Positions 16,261-24,391 of a stretch of DNA of 42,109 bases are shown here, one piece after another. The position numbers and the translations under genes are program-made. Numbering within the stretch: the stretch's first letter is position 1; each line of letters opens with the position of its first letter. Under the pieces are notes generated by a model that did not search any database, had not been told where the DNA came from, and was given only the letters and a program-made list of their open reading frames with translations. Source of the DNA: an uncultured SAR86 cluster bacterium (lineage in GTDB: Bacteria; Pseudomonadota; Gammaproteobacteria; Magnimaribacterales; D2472); the NCBI GenBank assembly GCA_902591565.1, contig CACJBC010000009.1:1-42109 (forward strand). The letters run 5' to 3'.

Positions 16261-17100
16261 TTAAACAAGTCGTTTCAATGCTAGGACATTATCAGTAACA
16301 TTGCCAAGACCTAAAAAATTTGATGATAAATCATAAATTCTATAATCATTATCTTCGTTATTTATATTTTTTAATTTACCGCCGTTTAAAAAAATCTTTA
16401 ATTGATCATTCCTTAATTTAATATTAGAAAATTCCTTAAATGCTTCTTCTATTGATATTAGATTATTTGTTTCAACCATCTCAATACCCGATGCTTGATT
16501 AATATTAAATTTTCCTTGGGAGACTCTTTTTAACTCAGATAAATGAGCGCAACATCCCAGTTTTTTTCCTAAATCGCGAGCAATTGAGCGAATATAAGTG
16601 CCTTTTGAGCAGTGAATTAAGAAAGAAAATTCATCATGATTAAAGATAAAATCTTTAATGGAGAAAATATTAATTTCTCTTGGTGGCTTTGATATCAAAT
16701 CACCCTCTCTTGCATATTTATATAAAGGTTTGCCTTTATGCTTTAAAGCGGAATAATAAGGCGCCTTCTGTAATGACTTTCCATGAAATGAATTTAAGAC
16801 TTTGTAAGTTTTTTCTTTTGTTGGAAAATTATCTGATATTTCAATAACATTACCTAACGCGTCATCTGTATCTGTAGATGTTCCAAGTTTTACTGTTGCA
16901 TAGTAGGATTTGTCAGACTCTAAGAAATAACTAGAAAACTTTGTCGCCCTATTGACAGCGATTACCATTAATCCAGTCGCCATAGGATCTAGTGTTCCTA
17001 AATGACCCGCTTTTTTTAATGATAAGTTTTTTTTTATTTTTTGAACAAGTTGATTGGAAGTTATTCCTTTTTCCTTATTAAGAAGAAAAAATCCATCCAT
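16261..17100 (-). CDS. truB: tRNA pseudouridine-55 synthase
   Basis: Isomerises U55 in the T loop of tRNAs to pseudouridine. The 279-residue protein begins with MDGFFLLNKEKGITSN. The catalytic aspartate is Asp38 in GHLGTLDPMATG. YYSALKHKGKPLYKYAREG and CSKGTYIRSIARDLG are family motifs, and a shortened PUA-like C-terminal region follows. It is shorter than the 314-residue E. coli enzyme, mostly at the C-terminus. Its ATG overlaps the rbfA stop by 1 nt (TAATG). Confidence 0.95.
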   Translation of the reverse strand: MDGFFLLNKEKGITSNQLVQKIKKNLSLKKAGHLGTLDPMATGLMVIAVNRATKFSSYFLESDKSYYATVKLGTSTDTDDALGNVIEISDNFPTKEKTYKVLNSFHGKSLQKAPYYSALKHKGKPLYKYAREGDLISKPPREINIFSIKDFIFNHDEFSFLIHCSKGTYIRSIARDLGKKLGCCAHLSELKRVSQGKFNINQASGIEMVETNNLISIEEAFKEFSNIKLRNDQLKIFLNGGKLKNINNEDNDYRIYDLSSNFLGLGNVTDNVLALKRLV

Positions 17101-17447
17101 TATTTAATATTATTTAATAGGCTTTCAATATTCTCGGAATATTCGATACTTTCATCAAATCTAAAATTTATGACAGGCACCCTCCTTATCTGCATAGTTT
17201 TTGAAAGCTTTGATCGAATCATACCTGAAAATTTTTTTAATACTTTAGGATTTATTTCACTTTGATCTTTAATTATAGATTCTCCAATAACTGTATAAAA
17301 CACAGTCGCTATACCAATATCATCTGAAACTTTTACAGCAGTAATATTAATATTTTGAAGCCTTGGATCTTTTGTTTCTTTGTTAATAATTAAAGATATT
17401 TCTTTTTTTAGCTCGTCGCCAATTTTTTCTGCTCTTAATGATGACAT
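17100..17447 (-). CDS. rbfA: Ribosome-binding factor A
   Basis: A small KH-fold protein that binds the 30S subunit and helps 16S rRNA 5'-end maturation and cold adaptation. The 115 residues include SLRAEKIGDELKKEISLII at the N-terminus, DPRLQNINITAVKVSDD and RSKLSKTMQIRRVPVINFRFDESIEYSE toward the C-terminus, all typical (each a separate conserved block). It lacks the longer acidic tail of some homologues. It sits between infB (11 nt upstream) and truB (1-nt overlap). Confidence 0.94.
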   Translation of the reverse strand: MSSLRAEKIGDELKKEISLIINKETKDPRLQNINITAVKVSDDIGIATVFYTVIGESIIKDQSEINPKVLKKFSGMIRSKLSKTMQIRRVPVINFRFDESIEYSENIESLLNNIK

Positions 17448-17458
17448 TAAAACTTCAA

Positions 17459-19732
17459 CTACATTGATTGTGCTTCTTCTTTGCGATCATAAACCTCTAT
17501 CTTATCTCCAGGTTTAATATCTTTATAGTTTTTAATGCCCATACCGCATTCGGTTCCATTTTTAACTTCGTTTACATCCTCTTTAAATCTTCTTAGAGAA
17601 TCTAATTCACCCTCGAAGATGACTATCTCGTCTCTCAGAACTCTTACTGGTTTGTTTCGTAAAACATTTCCTTCAATAACCATACAACCTGCTATTTGAC
17701 CAAATTTAGGAGAATTGAATACTTCTAATACCTCTGCTGTTCCAACTATCTCTTCTTTAATAATTGGGTCAAGAAGTCCGCTCATTCTAGCCTTCACATC
17801 GTCTAATAGTTCATAAATAATACTGTGATAGCTTAAAGGTATAGATTCGTCTTCTATAATTTTCTTTGCAGAATTATCTGATCTCACATTAAAACCTAAA
17901 ATAATTGCATCTACAGCCAATGCTAAGTTTGCATCTGACTCTGATATTCCTCCAACACCACTTGATACAATCTTAACTTTTGCTAAATCATTACCTAAAT
18001 CATTAAGTGCAGCTGAAATTGCTTCACATGTTCCACCGACATCAGTTTTAACAATGATATTAAGTACTTTTTTAGATTCTTGTCCAAGCGATTCAAATAA
18101 ATCACCTGCGGTGTCATCTTTTTGTTTTAAAAGCTTTCTTTCCTTTTCTTGGGTAATTCTATACTCAGCGATTTCTCTTGCTTGTTTTTCATTTTCAACT
18201 ACCTGAAAAGGATCCCCTGCATTTGGCACGTTATTTAAACCTAATACTTCAACAGCAGCAGATGGACCAGCTAATTTAATCTTAGAACCTTCGCTATTTA
18301 AAATACTTTTAATTTTTCCAATTGAATTTCCAGATGCAACCAAATCACCAACTTTTAATGTTCCATTTTGAATTAAAAAGGTTGCAACTGTGCCTCTAAA
18401 TTTATCTAACTCAGATTCAATAACCACGCCTTGGGCAGGACCTTTGTGATGAGCTTTTAATTCAAGTAATTCTGCTTCAAGAGAAACACATTCTAATAAT
18501 TTATCAACTCCAGTACCTTTTAAGGCTGATATTGGAACCATTTGTGTTGTTCCTCCCCAATCTTCTGGAGTCAAGTCCTTAGCTGCTAAATCACCCTTTA
18601 CCTTATCAATATCTGCTCCATCTAAATCAATCTTATTTATTGCAACAACAATTGATACACCAGCTGCTTTAGCATGATTAATTGCTTCTTCTGTTTGCGG
18701 TTTAATACCATCATTAGCAGCTACAACCAAAATGACAATATCGGTTGTATTGGCACCCCTAGCCCTCATTGATGAGAAAGCAGCATGACCAGGAGTGTCT
18801 ATAAAAGTGATTTTACCTTTAGGCGTTTCAACTTCATACGCTCCAATATGTTGTGTAATGCCTCCAGCCTCGCCATCTACGACTTTTGTTTTTCTAATAA
18901 AATCAAGGAGTGTTGTTTTACCATGATCAACGTGCCCCATAACAGTGATAACTGGTGATCTAGGCTTTGCTTCATCAGTATAGTTAATTAAATTAGCTAA
19001 ATCTTCTTCAAAATTTTCTTCTTTTAATGCGATTCCATTATGACCAATTTCTTCTACCACTAATATTGCTGTCTCTTGGTCAATAACATCATTTATAGTT
19101 GCGACAACCCCTAGTCCCATTAGATTCTTTACAACTACGTTTCCTTTAACAGCCATTAATTTAGCTAACTCACCAACTTGAATGGATGCTGGAACTTCTA
19201 TATCTTTTTTTATGAACTCAGTAGGTGCTTCAAACTTATGTTCTGATTCCTGGGGAAAAGCAGCCTCTCTTCTTTTGTATGCATTTACTGCGCTTGATAA
19301 CTGATCCTTAATATTTATTTTGATAGCCGGTTTATCTTTATCAACTTTTTTAAATTTCTCTCTTTTTTTGACTTCTTCATGTTTTTGTTTTGCGGCTTCT
19401 TTTAACTGCTCTTCTCTTCTCTTTTGTTGCTCTTTTAGTTGTTCAGAAGCTGCTGCTCTTTTTGCTTCTATATTATCTGAATAACTTTTTACTGTTTCTA
19501 TATCTTTGGAAGTTTTTCCTTTAGATGTAACTGTAACTCCAGACCCTGAAGTTATAGATTTAGATGGAGTTGCTTTTGCACTTTTTAAAGATTTTAAAAG
19601 AGCTTGTTTATCTGCAGCTGTAACCTCATCAGTATTTTTAGAATGACTCAGTCCAGCATTCTGCATACGTTCTAGCAAAGCAGAATCACTGATTTTTAGA
19701 GTTTTTGCGAAATCTTTAACAGTTAAAGCCAA
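17459..19732 (-). CDS. infB: Translation initiation factor IF-2
   Basis: A GTPase that delivers initiator tRNA to the 30S P site and promotes subunit joining. The 757 residues are shorter than E. coli IF2-alpha (890), mainly through a reduced N-terminal region. A small winged N-terminal domain (1-50) is followed by a charged Lys/Glu/Gln-rich linker (about 88-135). GTPase motifs are G1 GHVDHGKTT (266-274), DTPGH (312-316) and NKID (366-369); domains II, III and IV follow. The start is TTG 19732 with AAAGGA 8 nt upstream. It lies 16 nt after nusA in the conserved operon that begins with initiator tRNA. Confidence 0.97.
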   Translation of the reverse strand: MALTVKDFAKTLKISDSALLERMQNAGLSHSKNTDEVTAADKQALLKSLKSAKATPSKSITSGSGVTVTSKGKTSKDIETVKSYSDNIEAKRAAASEQLKEQQKRREEQLKEAAKQKHEEVKKREKFKKVDKDKPAIKINIKDQLSSAVNAYKRREAAFPQESEHKFEAPTEFIKKDIEVPASIQVGELAKLMAVKGNVVVKNLMGLGVVATINDVIDQETAILVVEEIGHNGIALKEENFEEDLANLINYTDEAKPRSPVITVMGHVDHGKTTLLDFIRKTKVVDGEAGGITQHIGAYEVETPKGKITFIDTPGHAAFSSMRARGANTTDIVILVVAANDGIKPQTEEAINHAKAAGVSIVVAINKIDLDGADIDKVKGDLAAKDLTPEDWGGTTQMVPISALKGTGVDKLLECVSLEAELLELKAHHKGPAQGVVIESELDKFRGTVATFLIQNGTLKVGDLVASGNSIGKIKSILNSEGSKIKLAGPSAAVEVLGLNNVPNAGDPFQVVENEKQAREIAEYRITQEKERKLLKQKDDTAGDLFESLGQESKKVLNIIVKTDVGGTCEAISAALNDLGNDLAKVKIVSSGVGGISESDANLALAVDAIILGFNVRSDNSAKKIIEDESIPLSYHSIIYELLDDVKARMSGLLDPIIKEEIVGTAEVLEVFNSPKFGQIAGCMVIEGNVLRNKPVRVLRDEIVIFEGELDSLRRFKEDVNEVKNGTECGMGIKNYKDIKPGDKIEVYDRKEEAQSM

Positions 19733-19748
19733 AATATTTTCCTTTTGA

Positions 19749-21209
19749 TTAATTAAACCAGTGTTCTCTTGCTTTCATTATTGTTTTTGATGCATCGTCA
19801 GAAGAAATTTCAATAATTTCTTGTAACTCATCAACTGCTAATTCTGCAAGATCATCTTTATTTTTTATACCCTTATTAGATAACTTTTGAATATCTTCAT
19901 CACTTAAATTTAAATCTGTAAGTGATTCCATATTATCTTCTTCTTCAGTAATTGCTCCCATTGCCTCGAGTAAGGCTGCATCCTCGGCAGCACTTTTTAT
20001 CCTTGCAATCTCCTTTTCGTCCTCAATGAATGATTTAAAGATTTCATCTTCAGCATATGCTATATCGTCAAAGCTTGATAAATCTGTAGAAGTTATTTTT
20101 TCAGCAATTTCTTCGGATATTTCAAGACTGCTAATGAGGCTAGCCAAAAATTCAGTCTCATCAACTTTAACTTTAGCTTCTGCTTCTTCACTACTTACAA
20201 TATTTAAATCCCATCCTACCAACTTGGATGCAAGTCTAATATTTTGACCTCTAGAACCGATTGCCAATGCAAGATTTTCTTGATTTACAGCAATATCCAT
20301 AGATCTTGAGTCTTCATCCATAACAATAGATTCAACTTTTGCAGGAACAAGAGCATTAATAACTAACTGAGCTGGGTTGTCATCATATATGATTATGTCT
20401 ATTCTTTCGTTACCTAACTCAGCAGAAACAGCCTGAACTCTAGAACCTCTCATACCTACGCATGCTCCAACAGGATCTATTCTTCCATCATTTGTTTTAA
20501 CTGCTATCTTAGATCTTGATCCAGCATCTCTTGCAACACCTCTAATTTCAATAATATCCTCATTAATCTCTGGTACTTCAATACTAAAAAGCTCTGTTAC
20601 CATTTCTGGGCAAGATCTATTTAACATTAATTGAGGGCCTCTACCCTCAATTTCTTGAATCTGAAGAATTGCTCTAATTCTGTCATTAATTTTATAAATT
20701 TCACCAGGCATTAATCTGTCTCTTGGTAAGATAGCCTCAGCATCGTATGCAATATCTACAATAATGTTATCTCTTGTTACTCTTTTAACTGTACCGTTAA
20801 CCAATTGATTATTTTGATTTTTAAACTGAGCTACAACCTTCTCTCTTTCAGCCTCTCTTACTTTCTGTAACATTACTTGTCTTGCAGCCTGAGTCTCTAT
20901 TCTTCCAAAAGGAATGTTGTCTTGCTCTTTTGTATAAATTTCATCAAGCGCAAGATTAGAATCACTAGTTGAGATATGAGTTTCAGGATGGAATTCTTCA
21001 TTATTTTCATCAAAAACAATCCAATTCCTATGTGTTGAATATTCTCCTGTGGTTCTATCAATTTTGACAAATAAATCAGCATCTTCGTGAAAATGTCTTT
21101 GTGAAGCAGATGCAATAGCTATTTCAATAGCTTTAAAAATTACATCCTTCTCCAACCCTTTCTCAGTTGAAACCGAATCAACCACTGCTAAAATCTCATT
21201 ACTTTGCAT
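19749..21209 (-). CDS. nusA: Transcription termination/antitermination factor NusA
   Basis: Binds RNA polymerase and nascent RNA to modulate pausing, termination and rRNA antitermination. The 486-residue protein has the N-terminal polymerase-binding domain (MQSNEILAVVDSVSTEKGL), an S1 domain (VNGTVKRVTRDNIIVDI), two KH domains (including VGACVGMRGSRVQAV and LAIGSRGQNIRLAS) and C-terminal acidic repeat units, the last containing LSNKGIKNKDDLAELAVDEL. Length and domain order match E. coli NusA (495). The ATG overlaps the rimP 3' end by 11 nt. Confidence 0.97.
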   Translation of the reverse strand: MQSNEILAVVDSVSTEKGLEKDVIFKAIEIAIASASQRHFHEDADLFVKIDRTTGEYSTHRNWIVFDENNEEFHPETHISTSDSNLALDEIYTKEQDNIPFGRIETQAARQVMLQKVREAEREKVVAQFKNQNNQLVNGTVKRVTRDNIIVDIAYDAEAILPRDRLMPGEIYKINDRIRAILQIQEIEGRGPQLMLNRSCPEMVTELFSIEVPEINEDIIEIRGVARDAGSRSKIAVKTNDGRIDPVGACVGMRGSRVQAVSAELGNERIDIIIYDDNPAQLVINALVPAKVESIVMDEDSRSMDIAVNQENLALAIGSRGQNIRLASKLVGWDLNIVSSEEAEAKVKVDETEFLASLISSLEISEEIAEKITSTDLSSFDDIAYAEDEIFKSFIEDEKEIARIKSAAEDAALLEAMGAITEEEDNMESLTDLNLSDEDIQKLSNKGIKNKDDLAELAVDELQEIIEISSDDASKTIMKAREHWFN

Positions 21210-21678
21210 AATTTTCTTCCTTCATTAATTTATCAAAATTTGGTTCTAACTTACAAAAATCAATATCATTAAAATTCAACTTATACTCTATGTTTAGTGA
21301 CTCTATAAGAAAATATTCTTTATTACAATCAACTAAAATCCCTTCAATGTTCTTTATTCCCTCAAGAGGATCTCTTAATTTAACTTTTAATTCTTCTCCA
21401 ATATATGATTCAAGCTGACTTTGTTTGAAAAACCTTCTACTAATGCCAGGCGTCGATACTTCTAAAACATAATCATCGCCAAAGGATGAATCTAAATCTA
21501 TTTCATAATTAAGATCTTTAGAAATATTTTCACAATCATCAATATTTGCACCCTGTTCAGACTCAATATAAATTCTTAGAGTAGGTCTTTTCCTACCCCT
21601 TAAAATTTCAAGTCCCCATAAAAAACAATCATGTCTTTCAATAACTGGTTCTACAATTTTTTCAATCTCATCTTTCAT
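21199..21678 (-). CDS. rimP: Ribosome maturation factor RimP
   Basis: Needed for 30S subunit assembly, acting at the S12/S19-related steps. The 159 residues contain GLEILRGRKRPTLRIYIE, the conserved DDCENISKDL (DCxxxS motif) and DDYVLEVSTPGISR. The C-terminal SH3-like domain begins near LKVKLRDPLEGIKNIEG. It follows the initiator tRNA gene, as metY precedes rimP in E. coli. The 54-nt leader between them holds a possible attenuator hairpin (21693-21712). No clear Shine-Dalgarno sequence is seen before the ATG at 21678. Confidence 0.93.
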   Translation of the reverse strand: MKDEIEKIVEPVIERHDCFLWGLEILRGRKRPTLRIYIESEQGANIDDCENISKDLNYEIDLDSSFGDDYVLEVSTPGISRRFFKQSQLESYIGEELKVKLRDPLEGIKNIEGILVDCNKEYFLIESLNIEYKLNFNDIDFCKLEPNFDKLMKEENYAK

Positions 21679-21692
21679 CTTTTTTTATATAC

Positions 21693-21712
21693 AAAAAAAG
21701 GGCATATGCCCC
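21693..21712 (-). terminator. Possible attenuator between initiator tRNA and rimP
   Basis: On the minus strand GGGGCATATGCCC is followed directly by seven U. The stem is short (GGGC/GCCC with an ATAT loop), so readthrough is likely. It lies about 20 nt after the mature end of tRNA-fMet and 15 nt before the rimP start. This would let most transcripts end after the tRNA while a fraction continue into the rimP-pnp genes. Confidence 0.5.
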
Positions 21713-21732
21713 ACAAAAAATATATGTAACTG

Positions 21733-21809
<77 letters not shown>

Positions 21810-21824
21810 ACGCAGCGAGTGTGA

Positions 21825-21853
21825 AGTTTATGAAGTTTAGTATGTTTGGTCAA
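21825..21853 (-). promoter_or_regulatory. Promoter of the initiator tRNA/rimP-pnp operon
   Basis: On the minus strand TTGACC (21853-21848), a 17-nt spacer, and TAAACT (21830-21825). The -35 matches consensus at five of six, the -10 at four of six. The predicted start is near 21818, about 9 nt before the mature tRNA. The segment between -10 and start is C/G-rich (CACTCGCTGCG), as in stringently controlled stable-RNA promoters. Confidence 0.65.
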
Positions 21854-21887
21854 GTATATTATTTTTAAATTTAAAATAATATCTTGT

Positions 21888-21893
21888 TATAAT
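21888..21893 (+). promoter_or_regulatory. -10 element of the tRNA-Leu promoter
   Basis: A perfect TATAAT 12 nt before the mature tRNA-Leu, giving a predicted start near 21900. The -35 region (21864-21870, TTTAAAT) is weak. The upstream 100 nt is shared with the divergent initiator tRNA promoter. Confidence 0.55.
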
Positions 21894-21905
21894 TCGCAAT
21901 CTTTT

Positions 21906-21992
21906 GCCGAAGTGGTGGAATTGGTAGACACGCTAGCTTGAGGGGCTAGTGAGCGAAAGCTCGTGCGGGTTCAAGTCCCGCTTTCGGCACCA
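21906..21992 (+). tRNA. leuU: tRNA-Leu (anticodon GAG)
   Basis: An 87-nt class II tRNA with encoded CCA. The acceptor stem GCCGAAG pairs with CTTTCGGC apart from one extra base in the junction, and the discriminator is A. The anticodon arm CTAGC/GCTAG has loop TTGAGGG, giving anticodon GAG. The long variable arm is GAGCGAAAGCTC-like, and the T arm is CGGG-TTCAAGT-CCCG. It resembles E. coli leuU, also found beside secG, but here it points toward secG on the opposite strand. Confidence 0.95.
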
Positions 21993-22005
21993 ATGTTTAA
22001 TTTAT

Positions 22006-22317
22006 TTATTCCGTTGGAATTTCATCTGTTGGAATTTCTTCCATAACCTCTTGAATAAGAGGTGTTTCAAACATTTCTTTAGTATTTTCAGTTTTATATA
22101 AATATGCCAAAGCCAAGGTTAAAACTAACCATAAAGCGACTAACGAATATGTTAGTTTTCCTAAAAAATCTGAAGGTCCTAATGCTCCAAACATTGAATT
22201 AGATGAACCTCCACCAAATGCTGAACCCAAATCAGATCCCTTTCCTTGTTGTAAAAGTACTAATGCAATTATTGCAACAGCTAAAACTATACAAACTATT
22301 TTTATTAAAACTATCAT
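22006..22317 (-). CDS. secG: Preprotein translocase subunit SecG
   Basis: The small SecYEG translocon subunit that assists SecA-driven export. The 103 residues have two membrane helices (about 3-20 and 54-73) separated by the conserved LLQQGKGSDLGSAFGGGSSN stretch and the FGALGPSDFLGKLT segment. The tail is Glu/Thr/Pro-rich. Its ATG overlaps the tpiA stop (ATGA), as the tpiA-secG order predicts. It converges with tRNA-Leu. Confidence 0.95.
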   Translation of the reverse strand: MIVLIKIVCIVLAVAIIALVLLQQGKGSDLGSAFGGGSSNSMFGALGPSDFLGKLTYSLVALWLVLTLALAYLYKTENTKEMFETPLIQEVMEEIPTDEIPTE

Positions 22318-23057
22318 TTTTCTATATGCCTGCTATAAATTTCTATAATATCTGAAAACATATCAGCGTCTAATGAAGCGCCTCCAACTAATGCACCATC
22401 TATGTTTTTTTCAACAAAAAAATCTGCTGCATTTGATTTATTAACACTTCCACCATATAAAACTTGTGGCCTCAAATTGTTTTCAGATGCGGATTGTACA
22501 ACATCTTTAATAAATTCGTGAATTGTATTTACATCTTTTGGTTTTGGTGTATTTCCTGTACCTATTGCCCATATTGGCTCGTACGCAATAATTAAATTTT
22601 CTGATGATACATTTCCCTTAATGCATTCATGAATTTGAGTTTGTAATTTTTGCTCTGTTTTACCAGCTTGAAATTCTGTTAAGCTTTCTCCAATACATAG
22701 AACTGGTTTTATATGGCTTTTAGCTAACATCTGATATTTCTTAGAAATAATATAATTATCTTCATTAAATATTTCTCTTCTTTCTGAATGACCAATTAAA
22801 CAAAAAGAACAATCACTATCTATCGCCATTGATGGTGAAATTGATCCAGTTCTAGCCCCGCCTTCAATATCAATATCTTGAAAACCAATTTCAATATCAT
22901 GGTCTTTAAGGTAGCTCTTTATATGATTAAAGTGAAGGTGGGATGGAGCTATTCCAGTAGATTTAGCACCTATTGATGACATCCTTGCAATGAACCGACT
23001 GCACCAAACTTTGTTTGATTCGAAGTCACCATTAGCTTTCCAATTAGCAATTATCAC
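22314..23057 (-). CDS. tpiA: Triose-phosphate isomerase
   Basis: Interconverts dihydroxyacetone phosphate and glyceraldehyde-3-phosphate in glycolysis and gluconeogenesis. The protein has 247 residues. Catalytic residues are Asn5 and Lys7 (ANWKANG), His90 (IGHSERR) and Glu160 (AYEPIWAIGTG). The phosphate-binding GGSVNKSNA and the final GALVGGASL are present. The start appears to be GTG 23057, 2 nt after the glmM stop. This gives an N-terminus a few residues shorter than usual, so a non-standard ATT just upstream cannot be excluded. Confidence 0.95.
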   Translation of the reverse strand: MIIANWKANGDFESNKVWCSRFIARMSSIGAKSTGIAPSHLHFNHIKSYLKDHDIEIGFQDIDIEGGARTGSISPSMAIDSDCSFCLIGHSERREIFNEDNYIISKKYQMLAKSHIKPVLCIGESLTEFQAGKTEQKLQTQIHECIKGNVSSENLIIAYEPIWAIGTGNTPKPKDVNTIHEFIKDVVQSASENNLRPQVLYGGSVNKSNAADFFVEKNIDGALVGGASLDADMFSDIIEIYSRHIEK

Positions 23058-23059
23058 AA

Positions 23060-24382
23060 TTAAGCTTTTGATTTAATTAAGTCGCAAATATCCTTTACAT
23101 ATTTTTTTGCAACTTTCTCTTCAGGTGCTTCTATCATTACTCTTATTTTACTTTCTGTGCCAGAGGGCCTTACAAGAACTCTTCCAACTGTGATATCAGA
23201 TTCAATTTCTTTTATAAGGTTAAGCAAATCTTTATCATTAACGATATCTTTATTTGAAACTTTTACGGCATTATTTATTTGAGGCATTTTAGTGTAGTTT
23301 AAGAGCACCTCTGAGGGATCTTTTTCAAGAAGAAGTAATGAAGAAATTACTTTCAAAGCTGCTATAGTGCCGTCACCTGTACTTACTAAGTCTTTACATA
23401 TTATATGTCCTGAAGTTTCACCACCTAACATCCAGCCTTTTTTAGCAAGCATGTTACTAACATATTTATCACCGACATCAGCGCGTATAAATTTGTAACC
23501 TAGCTTTGTAATACCGTCTTCAAATCCAAGATTGCTCATATGCGTACCAACAACACCTGACCACGGACCTATTCTATTAGGATTAGCAAAAGCTAATATG
23601 TATAAAAGATCATCACCATCTAATATATTTCCATCACGATCAATAATGATTACTCTATCACCATCGCCGTCAAGAGATATTCCAAAATCAGCTCTTTGTT
23701 TGATAACCTCTTTTTGAACAAGTTCTGGATGAGTAGACCCGCAATTAGCATTAATATTATAACCATCAGGATCTACACCAATTGAAATTACTTCTGCTCC
23801 AAGTTCCTTAAAAACGTCAGGGCTAGTTTTGTAACAAGCACCATTTGCACAATCTAAAACAATTCGTAAAGATGCAAATGAAATATCTTGAGGGACTGTT
23901 GATTTACAGAATTCTATATATCTAGCACCAGATTCATCAAAACGTCTAGCCTTGCCTAGTTCTTCAGTTTTCACTGGAATGAGATCACTTTCTAAAAGCT
24001 TTTCTATCTTCTTTTCAAGTTCCCTAGATAACTTTTCTCCATCAGCATTAAATATCTTTATTCCATTATCTAAAAAATTATTATGAGATGCGCTTATAAC
24101 AACACCAAACTTTCTTCTTAATGACTTTGTTAAATATGCCACTCCAGGTGTTGGTAATGGACCACACAAGCTAACATTCACCCCAGCAGCAATGAAGCCA
24201 GCCTGTAATGCTGATTCAAGCATATAACCTGATACTCGTGTATCTTTGCCAATCATAACAGTATCCCAACCCTGTTCTTTCATAACCAAGCCAGTTGCAT
24301 GTCCTATTTTAAGACAAGCTTCTGGAGTTATATGGGTTTCTACAGGCCCTCGAATACCATCAGTGCCAAATTTTAAATTCAT
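23060..24382 (-). CDS. glmM: Phosphoglucosamine mutase
   Basis: Converts glucosamine-6-phosphate to glucosamine-1-phosphate, feeding UDP-GlcNAc for peptidoglycan and LPS. The 440 residues match the family (445 in E. coli). FGTDGIRG is at 5-12. The phosphorylated serine is Ser99 in VISASHNNFLDNGIKIF. The metal-binding loop DGDGDR lies mid-protein, GGETSGH is the sugar-binding loop, and RPSGTESKIRVM is the phosphate-binding loop near the C-terminus. It follows ftsH after 9 nt; folP, between these two in E. coli, is absent. Confidence 0.97.
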   Translation of the reverse strand: MNLKFGTDGIRGPVETHITPEACLKIGHATGLVMKEQGWDTVMIGKDTRVSGYMLESALQAGFIAAGVNVSLCGPLPTPGVAYLTKSLRRKFGVVISASHNNFLDNGIKIFNADGEKLSRELEKKIEKLLESDLIPVKTEELGKARRFDESGARYIEFCKSTVPQDISFASLRIVLDCANGACYKTSPDVFKELGAEVISIGVDPDGYNINANCGSTHPELVQKEVIKQRADFGISLDGDGDRVIIIDRDGNILDGDDLLYILAFANPNRIGPWSGVVGTHMSNLGFEDGITKLGYKFIRADVGDKYVSNMLAKKGWMLGGETSGHIICKDLVSTGDGTIAALKVISSLLLLEKDPSEVLLNYTKMPQINNAVKVSNKDIVNDKDLLNLIKEIESDITVGRVLVRPSGTESKIRVMIEAPEEKVAKKYVKDICDLIKSKA

Positions 24383-24391
24383 AACTAAAGA

